A stretch of DNA of 46,117 nt. Origin: an uncultured Treponema sp. GTDB taxonomy: Bacteria > Spirochaetota > Spirochaetia > Treponematales > Treponemataceae. The notes under the pieces were generated by a model, which saw nothing but the letters and a program-made list of their open reading frames with translations, searched no databases and was not told where the DNA came from. Below, piece by piece: positions 1 to 7,324 of this stretch (positions are counted from its first letter, which is position 1; the number at the start of each line of letters is the position of its first letter). Both the position numbers and the translations under genes were made by a program. Where the stretch lies: NCBI GenBank assembly GCA_946532115.1, contig CAMNBC010000004.1, positions 1 to 46,117 of the forward strand, read 5' to 3'.

Positions 1-219
1 TGGGTAGCGGTAAATGAAAACTTCATGTTTTTCTTCTGCGAGATATTCTTCAAGTCTTTGTTTCGCTACACCCCTTTTTCGGGAAGCATGATAAAGCATT
101 CCGTCAAAGAAGATTCCAACGTGACTGTATTTTTCTGTTGTTTCGATAATCGCTTTGGATAAGGCTGATTCGTCGCTCATAAAAAGCAGATCGCCATTTT
201 GTAAAATACTTTTGTTCAT
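1..219 (-). CDS. YiiX/YebB-like NlpC/P60-type cysteine hydrolase, N-terminal part
   Basis: The 73 visible codons start at 219 and run off the left edge. The protein opens MNKSILQNGDLLFMSD and continues to SHVGIFFDG. This is the start of the permuted papain-like YiiX/NlpC-P60 fold: a 'GDLLF' strand followed by 'HVGI' with the catalytic His. Family members are thought to cleave peptide or amide bonds. The catalytic Cys normally lies further on and is outside the window. A purine-rich AGGATAGAGG sits directly before the start. The family call rests on motif resemblance only. Confidence 0.6.
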   Translation of the reverse strand, partial: MNKSILQNGDLLFMSDESALSKAIIETTEKYSHVGIFFDGMLYHASRKRGVAKQRLEEYLAEEKHEVFIYRYP

Positions 220-227
220 CCTCTATC

Positions 228-503
228 CTACTTTGCCAACTGCATAGCCATGTACATTCTCATCTTAACATCTTTGTTGCGGGTGTTGAAGATGTGTTCA
301 TAGTAATCTGTCCAGGTGCAGTTTTGCCAGTAGGTGTCTTTTCTTTTATGAGAGGAAGGGTGTCTTCTTCCAGTATGATGTTGTCATCAATCTCGTCTGC
401 TGTATAAATCTGCTTCTTTGTTCTGAGCCTTTTCCATAGTGTATTTATAAACATCCTTATAAACTGCTACCTGAGACTTGGAATCAAACTTGAACACCTG
501 CTC
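228..503 (-). pseudogene. decayed gene fragment, two frame changes
   Basis: Between the GH5 stop and the YiiX-like gene the minus strand reads as protein in pieces. One frame gives EQVFKFDSKSQVAVYKDVYK and onward to KEADLYSRRD, then stops. A second frame covers TADEIDDNIILEEDTLPLIK. The first frame then resumes with DTYWQNCTWTDYYEH and ends MYMAMQLAK before a TAG at 228-230. The first and last pieces are in the same frame, as expected if one indel shifted the frame and a second restored it. The family is not recognised. The piece lacks its own start and begins just after the GH5 stop, so it is read as the 3' remnant of a lost gene. Confidence 0.45.
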
Positions 504-505
504 CC

Positions 506-1651
506 TTATAAAACTTGTATTATTTTCCCATCTTTAAGGTGGGAATAATCAAAATATACATTTCCAATTTCATTTTCAGTAAATAACTTTAGTAGAAATT
601 TGGCCTGTTCTTTCTGTGCTTCGCTGGCATTTGGATAACAGCCCCATTCACCGATAATCGTTGGAATTCCCATTTTTTTAGCAGTTTCAAGAATGCTTCC
701 GAAAATAACCCCTACTCGTTCAAGTCCACCTTCATCATAAGCTTCGGTATCAACAAGAATATCATAACCATGAGGAACGAAAACCTGATTTTCAATAATG
801 CTTCCATCTTCATAAAATGCAGGACGCAACACAGATGGAATCCCCGCATTTGCAAAATAATTTGCTTCAAACATGAAAAGAATATCTTTATCAATGCTTC
901 GAATTGCTCTCGCAGCTTCCTCATAAAAGGGATTGAGAATCTCGCTCTCGAACTTTGAAGTTATTGGAAGAATCTCACTGATTATTGCTGTTACGCTTTC
1001 TGGATTATTAAAGGCAGAAACATCTCCCCCCTGCAAAAAGCGACTCATTATTTCACCGACAGCCGCTCCCGGAGTTCCAGGGAAAGGTTCGTTCATTATA
1101 TCAATGCCTACGACATATGGATTTTCTGCATATCTTTTAGTTATGAATTTTAGAAGTTCTATATAGTGTGTACGGATTCCGATTCCGTCAGAAGCCGGCT
1201 GATTTTTCCAGAAGTTATCAAAAGCATGCTGGACTGCAGGGCTAATCAGATAAGATTCACTCCACAACTCAGTGCGAATATGTTGTTCGTTATCGGTAAA
1301 AGTTGCCCAGGAAGGAGCTCCATCTTCAAAAACAACTCCAAACAAATCCTGATGCAAATCAAGAAAAACTGGAATGTCTGCTTTGGTTGCAAGTTCAATC
1401 AGTTTATCAATCTTTTCAAAATACTTTTCGTCATATTTTCCTGCTTCAGGCTCTGCACCATCCCAAATCAAACCTAAACGAATCAGATTAAAACCGTGCT
1501 CTTTTAAGAAAAGAAAATCTTCTGCTTTATAATCTCCAATGTAATTACGTGATTTATCTTTGCAAACCATGTTGATTCCTTTTGCAATGAATTCTCGGTT
1601 ATCAATTGTGTACAGTTTATTTTCTTTACTGCTGATTATTTTTTTACTCAT
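506..1651 (-). CDS. GH5 family glycoside hydrolase, endoglycosylceramidase-like
   Basis: The 381-residue protein has the GH5 (beta/alpha)8 landmarks. These are GINMVCKD near residue 25, FNLIRLGLIWDG at 54-65, the acid/base Glu188 in IMNEPFPG, and the nucleophile Glu335 in IIGEWGCYPN. The long DLHQDLFG loop and the overall spacing resemble endoglycosylceramidases, which cut the linkage between glycan and ceramide. It is shorter than typical eukaryotic or actinobacterial enzymes (about 450-490 aa) and seems to lack most of the C-terminal beta-sandwich. No signal peptide is visible, so it probably acts in the cytoplasm on an imported substrate. Its start overlaps the end of the symporter gene by 8 bp, which suggests translational coupling. 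The substrate is inferred; another GH5 specificity is possible. Confidence 0.8.
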   Translation of the reverse strand: MSKKIISSKENKLYTIDNREFIAKGINMVCKDKSRNYIGDYKAEDFLFLKEHGFNLIRLGLIWDGAEPEAGKYDEKYFEKIDKLIELATKADIPVFLDLHQDLFGVVFEDGAPSWATFTDNEQHIRTELWSESYLISPAVQHAFDNFWKNQPASDGIGIRTHYIELLKFITKRYAENPYVVGIDIMNEPFPGTPGAAVGEIMSRFLQGGDVSAFNNPESVTAIISEILPITSKFESEILNPFYEEAARAIRSIDKDILFMFEANYFANAGIPSVLRPAFYEDGSIIENQVFVPHGYDILVDTEAYDEGGLERVGVIFGSILETAKKMGIPTIIGEWGCYPNASEAQKEQAKFLLKLFTENEIGNVYFDYSHLKDGKIIQVL

Positions 1652-3071
1652 TTGAGCAATCTCCTTTAGTGCTATTTGTACCGTCTTCGTTTTTTATGCA
1701 GCCTTCTCTTGCAGCAACATTGAAATCAGAAATTTCTCGTTCAAGCTTTCTTCCAATTGGGAAGAAAATCATAGGGATATAACCGACTACGCACATGATT
1801 ACAGGAATCAATCCGGCACCAACTCTTATACCCATAATTGCCCGTGCAGACTGCTCTGCTAAAGTTCCATCGTAACCAAAGTGGCTTATTATTGAAGAAA
1901 AGATAGTTGCCTGTAGACTAGTGAGAGAAGTAGTAAGCAGGGCAAAAAGTCCACCGTACAAACCAGTTTTTCTGGTTCCAGTTTGCATTTCATCGTAATC
2001 GATAAGTTCGCCATTTAATACAACGCCTGCAGTTTGAATAACATTAAGAGCAAATACAATCAAAGTGTAACTGATGACTGCCTGCCACCCTTGTGTAATA
2101 AAAAGCAGACTTGAAAAGCCAAGAATAGCAGGAATAAAGGCAAGCAGTGTTATTGTCTTACTTCCAAAATACTTAATCATTTTACCCGCCCATGGGAGCA
2201 GCGCTAACATGATAAGACCAGGCACAACATCTGCAATTGTTGCAACAGTATTGGTAGATTGTACAACTGAATCCATAAAGTATAAAAAAGGAGTGAAGTA
2301 AAAACCTATGGCGCCGCGTGCTATAATATAAAAAAACAGATACGTAAGAAACGGACGAGAAAAGATAATCCGTTTAACATCTATCCAGACTTCTTTCACA
2401 GAATGATGTTCTGGTGGAGTTGCAGTTTCATAAAGCTCAGCTTTGTCTTTAAGGGTGCTGAGTGCAACAAAATACATTGCGGCATTTACTAAAATTACAA
2501 CAGAAAAAACTGGAATGACAAGTTTACGATTACCACCACCAACAAGAAGTAATGTAGGAATAATAGTAGTGATTGCTCCGAGTACATTTCCTATGTAGGT
2601 TCGAATAATATCGACATCTACACGTTCTTCTTTATCTGGCGCGGCTAACAGAAAGTAAGAATTATAGGCTACAGAATAAACTGTATAGGCGGTATCAAAA
2701 ATAAAAAGCTCTGCAAGCAATATCCAGAAAACCAGCCAGTCATTCCATGAAGGGGAAGCAAGAAGCATAAAGAAAATGGAAATAAGCATGGTAGGTGCTG
2801 TAACCCGCATAAGGTAAACATACTTGCCACGTTTTTTGCTAAAAGGCAGTTTATCTATATAAGCTCCTAAAAGAGGATCATTTATTGCATTCCATATGCT
2901 GTAAAGCAGGTAAATCCAACCGTAGAATTTTGCATCGAGGCCAATAATGTCAGTGTAAAATTTCATCAAAGTATTATGAATGATGATTGGACCAATAACC
3001 GATGCAGGCCCAGGAAGCGCAAGAGTTATTTTTTCTCGGAAAGTGAGTTTTCCACCTGATACTTTTTCCAT
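1644..3071 (-). CDS. GPH-family sugar:cation symporter
   Basis: The 475-residue polytopic membrane protein carries the glycoside-pentoside-hexuronide signature NDPLLGAYIDKLPFSKKRGK in the first cytoplasmic loop, about residues 63-82. There are roughly 12 hydrophobic segments. The family moves glycosides or uronides with Na+ or H+. It is the first gene of a two-gene operon with the GH5 hydrolase, so together they would import and cleave one glycoside. A strong ribosome site, AGGAGGAATT, precedes the ATG at 3071. The promoter upstream has MerR-type architecture (3121-3151), so the operon is probably controlled by the divergent regulator. Confidence 0.88.
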   Translation of the reverse strand: MEKVSGGKLTFREKITLALPGPASVIGPIIIHNTLMKFYTDIIGLDAKFYGWIYLLYSIWNAINDPLLGAYIDKLPFSKKRGKYVYLMRVTAPTMLISIFFMLLASPSWNDWLVFWILLAELFIFDTAYTVYSVAYNSYFLLAAPDKEERVDVDIIRTYIGNVLGAITTIIPTLLLVGGGNRKLVIPVFSVVILVNAAMYFVALSTLKDKAELYETATPPEHHSVKEVWIDVKRIIFSRPFLTYLFFYIIARGAIGFYFTPFLYFMDSVVQSTNTVATIADVVPGLIMLALLPWAGKMIKYFGSKTITLLAFIPAILGFSSLLFITQGWQAVISYTLIVFALNVIQTAGVVLNGELIDYDEMQTGTRKTGLYGGLFALLTTSLTSLQATIFSSIISHFGYDGTLAEQSARAIMGIRVGAGLIPVIMCVVGYIPMIFFPIGRKLEREISDFNVAAREGCIKNEDGTNSTKGDCSNE

Positions 3072-3120
3072 AATTCCTCCTGTGTAAAGCTTGCGTTAGC
3101 GAACCTTACCATATACTTAA

Positions 3121-3151
3121 ATTGTAAACCTTAAAGTAACTTTAATGTCAA
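3121..3151 (-). promoter_or_regulatory. MerR-type promoter with dyad operator for the symporter-GH5 operon
   Basis: On the minus strand there is TTGACA (3151-3146), a 19-bp spacer, and TACAAT (3126-3121). The spacer contains a perfect dyad TTAAAGT-A-ACTTTAA at 3131-3145. MerR-family activators are known to bind such dyads in over-long 19-20 bp spacers and twist the DNA to activate transcription. The MerR gene itself is divergent, with a TATAAT at 3165-3170. Confidence 0.75.
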
Positions 3152-3205
3152 ACTTTTTTTGTGATATAATGATTAAAGAAAATAAAGATGTGGCGGGGGC
3201 TTACA

Positions 3206-4018
3206 ATGAAAGAATTTTATACCATTGGAGAAATCAGTAAGATTTTTAATATTCCTTCTGCAACTCTAAGATATTACGACAGTATTGGATTATTATGTCC
3301 CTGGGAAATTGGTGAGAACAATTATAGATATTATTCAAAGGCACAGTTTGAAATTATTTCTATGATTATGTTTATGCGTTCAATTAATACACCAATTAAA
3401 AAACTTAAGGTTATATTAAATGAGAAAACTGCGGACGGAATTCTGGATGAACTAAAAAACTGCGAAGCTTCTATTGACGAAAAAATAAATGAGCTTGAAT
3501 TACTTAAACAAAAAATTGGAATCTTTAATAAAAATATTGAACAGACTTGTTATAATCCGAAAATCACATTAGAAAAATTACCAGAAATGTATATGATGAG
3601 TAAATCATTTGGTGATGAGGATGAGCTTGATATTGATGAAATAATTAAGACCACAATTGGAGCGGGGAAATGGGCTGATACAGCAGGAATTATTTCAACT
3701 ATTACAAAAGAGAATCTACAGAAGGGAAGATTTCATGATTATGATAAATATGGATATTTAAGTGAGATTCCATTTTACAGAAAAAATAAATATACTGCTA
3801 TTTTACCCTCTGGATCTTATGTTTGCTATGGGATGAAAGTTAGTTCTATTGAGCATTTTGAAGCTGATGATGCATATGCAAAAATGCTTAGTTTTATCGA
3901 AAGAAACAGGCTAAAAATCAGAGGGGATGCAATCGAAAGAAATGTTCTGGATCTTTATTGTGGAAATAAAAATAATCCAACAATGTATTTCAGAATTTAT
4001 ATTCCAGTTGAGGAATGA
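3206..4018 (+). CDS. MerR-family transcriptional regulator with GyrI-like effector domain
   Basis: The 270-residue protein has the MerR winged helix at the N-terminus (YTIGEISKIFNIPSATLRYYDSIGLL), a dimerisation coiled coil around residues 75-115, and a C-terminal domain of about 150 residues. The last domain resembles the GyrI-like small-molecule-binding fold of BmrR-type regulators (LPSGSYVCYGMKV, ending MYFRIYIPVEE). The ATG at 3206 was chosen over 3188 because the protein then begins as MerR proteins usually do and GCGGGGGC lies at ribosome-site distance. It faces the symporter-GH5 operon across a 19-bp-spacer promoter, so it is the likely activator, perhaps responding to the imported glycoside or a product. 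The ligand is unknown. Confidence 0.85.
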   Translation: MKEFYTIGEISKIFNIPSATLRYYDSIGLLCPWEIGENNYRYYSKAQFEIISMIMFMRSINTPIKKLKVILNEKTADGILDELKNCEASIDEKINELELLKQKIGIFNKNIEQTCYNPKITLEKLPEMYMMSKSFGDEDELDIDEIIKTTIGAGKWADTAGIISTITKENLQKGRFHDYDKYGYLSEIPFYRKNKYTAILPSGSYVCYGMKVSSIEHFEADDAYAKMLSFIERNRLKIRGDAIERNVLDLYCGNKNNPTMYFRIYIPVEE

Positions 4019-4073
4019 TGCTATTTATAAATAGCTGCGAAAAGCTGACGGATGGAGTAAGGGCGAGTGTGTT

Positions 4074-4105
4074 ATAAAAAAGAGCGGGATGTATAAGTCC
4101 CGCTC
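4074..4105 (-). terminator. intrinsic terminator of the addBA operon
   Basis: An 8-bp perfect stem, GAGCGGGA (4082-4089) and TCCCGCTC (4098-4105), is followed on the minus strand by a run of six T. It lies 7 bp past the addA stop. It may also slow transcription from the convergent MerR gene. Confidence 0.85.
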
Positions 4106-4111
4106 CTTATT

Positions 4112-7100
4112 CTACTTAAGCTCAACTACCAATCCACCAACAGGATAATAAACAAGCTTAGCAATTACAGTTTCGCCGTTTGCTTCCAGAGCTTTTTGAT
4201 AGCACTGGAACTGGCCGCTGTAATTGGCTGCACAATGATTTCCTTCGTTGATAATATCGCTTTCCTTTCCTGGGAAGGTTTTGAAATCAATTAAGACAGT
4301 ACCTTTTGAAGTTCTATATATATAGTCGATAGAGCCATTTACGATATGGCCGTCAAAACCTTGGGTAAAGTTTAACTCATGTGCAACAGAGACTGCGTCA
4401 CCATATTCTTTTTTCAGGAAATCAGCAAGATTATCCCAAGCTTTGATTATAGCTGCAGAATCATTAAGGATGTCTTTTAATTCATAGCCCTCAATTATTC
4501 TTTCACAGGCTTCTGGAGTTTTAGACTTTTCAAGCACGCAGAAGATGTCATGAATGCATGAACCTATAATATTTGATTCCGACTCCCCTTTTCCAAATGG
4601 AATCCTATCGCCAGATTTATAAACAGTCTTTGGAGTAAACTTCTTCTCTGCTGTATAACCACTTGGCTGAATGTTTCTTTTTGAATGGGATTTTGATTCC
4701 TGAACATTCAGAGAAAGAACTGGAGGAGTTGTGAGCACATATTTTTCTCCATCTTTGAGATTATCATCATCCTCGATAAAACCTGCTTCCCAGCCACTTG
4801 GAGCTCCAATAAGATTTAATGCTGCATATGGTGTGCGTCCCTCTTTTATAAGAGTAAGAATATCTCGTGCTCTTGTTATGGCAACATACCACAAACGTCG
4901 AACTTCAGAAGTAAGATCAGCTAACTGCTGATTATATCTGGAAGAGCGCAACTGTACAGAATCTTGTATATATTGAGGGATTCCATAAGAACCAGTTATT
5001 ATTGTTGGGAATAAATTCACAATCATTGGAGGATACAAATTTTCACTTGAAGGAGCATCTTTATGATAGAAAGAAACTCCAAAAACCTCATGTTTTATAA
5101 ATTGTCCTATCTCGGATTCATCTGTTTTCAAGCTTAATAGAATAACATGATCCCATTCCAAGCCCTTTGATTTATGAATCGTCATAAAGACAATTCCATT
5201 TTTAGAGCCACCAGATTTAAGATTTTCTTTATCACTAATATAAGCTATGTATCCACTAATTGTTGGCGGTATTGCAGAGGCAGCACAAAGCTCTTCATAT
5301 TTTCCAGCAGCATCAATTAGGGCTTGTAAAATTACATCAGATATTTCTGCAGAGTCCCAGTTTCGACAAAGATTAAACAAATCAAGCTCAATAATTAAAG
5401 ATTCCACAAGACTATGAATTGTTTGAGAACTGAAAACAGACTTCTTTTCCATGAACTTAGAAATAATAGTTTTTTTACTAAGATATTCTGGAAGATTTTC
5501 CTGACCCTTTTCTTTTGCCTTTTTGTAGTTCTCGCTAAAATCAAGTTTTGAATCAATAACCTTTCCTGCATCAAAATCCTTTTCTGTAAGGAAAGTTACA
5601 AGAGCTCTAGAATAAGCATCATAAGGATTAATAACAAGCCGCAACAAAGCAATTATTAACTGCACCTCATCACAAGAAGGTTCGATTTCTGTTTCAATAG
5701 AAACTGGAATGTTTCTTTTTCTTAATTCATCAATAATCTTGTCATAATGAGCTTTTTTCCTTGCCAAGACAGCAATTTTTGAAGGATCCCTTGTTTTTAA
5801 TACGAGCTTTTCAAGTCGGTCACATAAATCTACTAATCTTTCGCTTTCATTATTTCCATTAGGAGTCCAAGTTCTAAGACTATCAAAATTTGCTGGCTGT
5901 GCTCGATTATGATTAAGATGTACATTCTCTGGCGAAAGGATACCACTAAAGGAATATTCAAAGATTTCATTCGTTTTATCAACAATTTGCTGATATGAAC
6001 GATAGCTTGTATCAAGAGAGTGCATACTAAACTGTTTAGGCTTAGTTTTCATGTTAGCTTCAATGATATCTGCAACGGCTTTGGTTAATGCTGTATCGGC
6101 GCCTCTAAAGCCATAAATAGCCTGTTTAAAATCGCCAACCCAAACACTATTGTGCAAGCTGAAGGTGTTATTTCCAATTTTAATTTTGTAATCATCATCT
6201 TCATCTCTTCCCACAATAGCAGAAAGTTTTTCGAACATTTTTACTTGAGCTGGAGAACTATCCTGAAATTCATCTACAAATATATATTTGAAATTTTCTC
6301 TTATATCAGCCTTTACTTCTTCATTATCAAGCAAAGTTAAAAAATGATTTTCAATATCAACATAATCAACAGCATGCTGTTCTTTTTTGTAATCTTCATA
6401 TTTCTTTGTAAGCCGATTAACTAAATCAAAAATCAATTCGATATACCTAACAATCTCTACTTTCACTTCTTTGCTATCATAAATATGAGAAAGAGTGGAT
6501 AGAACAGCCTGAAAGTGCTGACAGTTACGATAACCGGCAAGTGGCGGTCTTCCTTGCAAAGCTTTTGCAAAGCTTTGGTAAGCCAGATAACTAGCCCCAT
6601 TTGAAAAATCATGTCGCCAATCTTTAATTGCTTTATCTCTTTTATTCCTTTGCTCTCCTTCAGCAGAATTTGCATTCACTTCAGCAAACTCATCAAGCAG
6701 AGTCATTATATCTTGTGTATTATTCTTATCATATGAAAGCGGCCAATCTCCTAGAAGACTATTTGCATAATCGAGCGAAGCTTTTAGATTCTCAGACATA
6801 TCGGTATAAAAGCTTTTGCTTTTCTCCATAATGTCTTTTACATCTTCTTTCCAAAAGTCATAGTTCTTACCAAATTTTCCAGATCCAAAGGAATATCCAA
6901 TTTCAAAATCATCTACAAAGGCTCTTAAAAAATCATTCTCTTCTGCTGTTAAAATATTTTGCAGATTTTGATTAATAAAGAATTTTGTTGTTTCATCATC
7001 CAAAAGCTTAAGGTTTGGACTGATACCCAAGAGATACCAGTATTTCATTACAAATCTGTAAGAGACACTGTCGACTGTACCAATCATTGCCTGGTTCAAG

Positions 7101-7324
7101 CGTTCAGCTGCCTGAGCATACTGGTCATAATCAGTACATTCAAATATTTTAGCACGAGCTTTTTCTTTGAATTCTGCGGCAGCAGCTTCTGTAAAGGTAG
7201 TAAGAATAAATTCTTCTGGTTTTACGCCCTTCTTAGTAATAAGCTCGCTCAGGAAGGTTGTAAGTGTATAGGTCTTTCCACTTCCAGCACCAGCGCTTAT
7301 ATATGTTACGTGATTCATTTCCAT
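4112..7324 (-). CDS. addA: AddA/RecB-like UvrD-type helicase with C-terminal PD-(D/E)XK nuclease
   Basis: The 1070-residue SF1A helicase has Walker A GAGSGKT at 12-18, motif II DEFQDSS at 351-357, motif III GDFKQAIYGFRG at 397-408, TIHKSKGLEWDHVIL near 715 and YVAITRARD near 815. The C-terminus carries a RecB-type nuclease: GSCIHDIF, then IDYIYR, IDFKTFPG near 1013, and a Gln-Tyr helix FQCYQKAL. The AddAB complex resects double-strand breaks to start homologous recombination and degrades linear foreign DNA. The ATG overlaps the addB stop by one base (TAATG), giving translational coupling. The helicase part is complete and no key residue is missing. Confidence 0.88.
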   Translation of the reverse strand: MEMNHVTYISAGAGSGKTYTLTTFLSELITKKGVKPEEFILTTFTEAAAAEFKEKARAKIFECTDYDQYAQAAERLNQAMIGTVDSVSYRFVMKYWYLLGISPNLKLLDDETTKFFINQNLQNILTAEENDFLRAFVDDFEIGYSFGSGKFGKNYDFWKEDVKDIMEKSKSFYTDMSENLKASLDYANSLLGDWPLSYDKNNTQDIMTLLDEFAEVNANSAEGEQRNKRDKAIKDWRHDFSNGASYLAYQSFAKALQGRPPLAGYRNCQHFQAVLSTLSHIYDSKEVKVEIVRYIELIFDLVNRLTKKYEDYKKEQHAVDYVDIENHFLTLLDNEEVKADIRENFKYIFVDEFQDSSPAQVKMFEKLSAIVGRDEDDDYKIKIGNNTFSLHNSVWVGDFKQAIYGFRGADTALTKAVADIIEANMKTKPKQFSMHSLDTSYRSYQQIVDKTNEIFEYSFSGILSPENVHLNHNRAQPANFDSLRTWTPNGNNESERLVDLCDRLEKLVLKTRDPSKIAVLARKKAHYDKIIDELRKRNIPVSIETEIEPSCDEVQLIIALLRLVINPYDAYSRALVTFLTEKDFDAGKVIDSKLDFSENYKKAKEKGQENLPEYLSKKTIISKFMEKKSVFSSQTIHSLVESLIIELDLFNLCRNWDSAEISDVILQALIDAAGKYEELCAASAIPPTISGYIAYISDKENLKSGGSKNGIVFMTIHKSKGLEWDHVILLSLKTDESEIGQFIKHEVFGVSFYHKDAPSSENLYPPMIVNLFPTIITGSYGIPQYIQDSVQLRSSRYNQQLADLTSEVRRLWYVAITRARDILTLIKEGRTPYAALNLIGAPSGWEAGFIEDDDNLKDGEKYVLTTPPVLSLNVQESKSHSKRNIQPSGYTAEKKFTPKTVYKSGDRIPFGKGESESNIIGSCIHDIFCVLEKSKTPEACERIIEGYELKDILNDSAAIIKAWDNLADFLKKEYGDAVSVAHELNFTQGFDGHIVNGSIDYIYRTSKGTVLIDFKTFPGKESDIINEGNHCAANYSGQFQCYQKALEANGETVIAKLVYYPVGGLVVELK

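Noticed and set aside
3188-3205. upstream ATG for the MerR gene
   Set aside because: It has no ribosome site and adds six residues not usual in the family; it contains the ribosome site of the next ATG.
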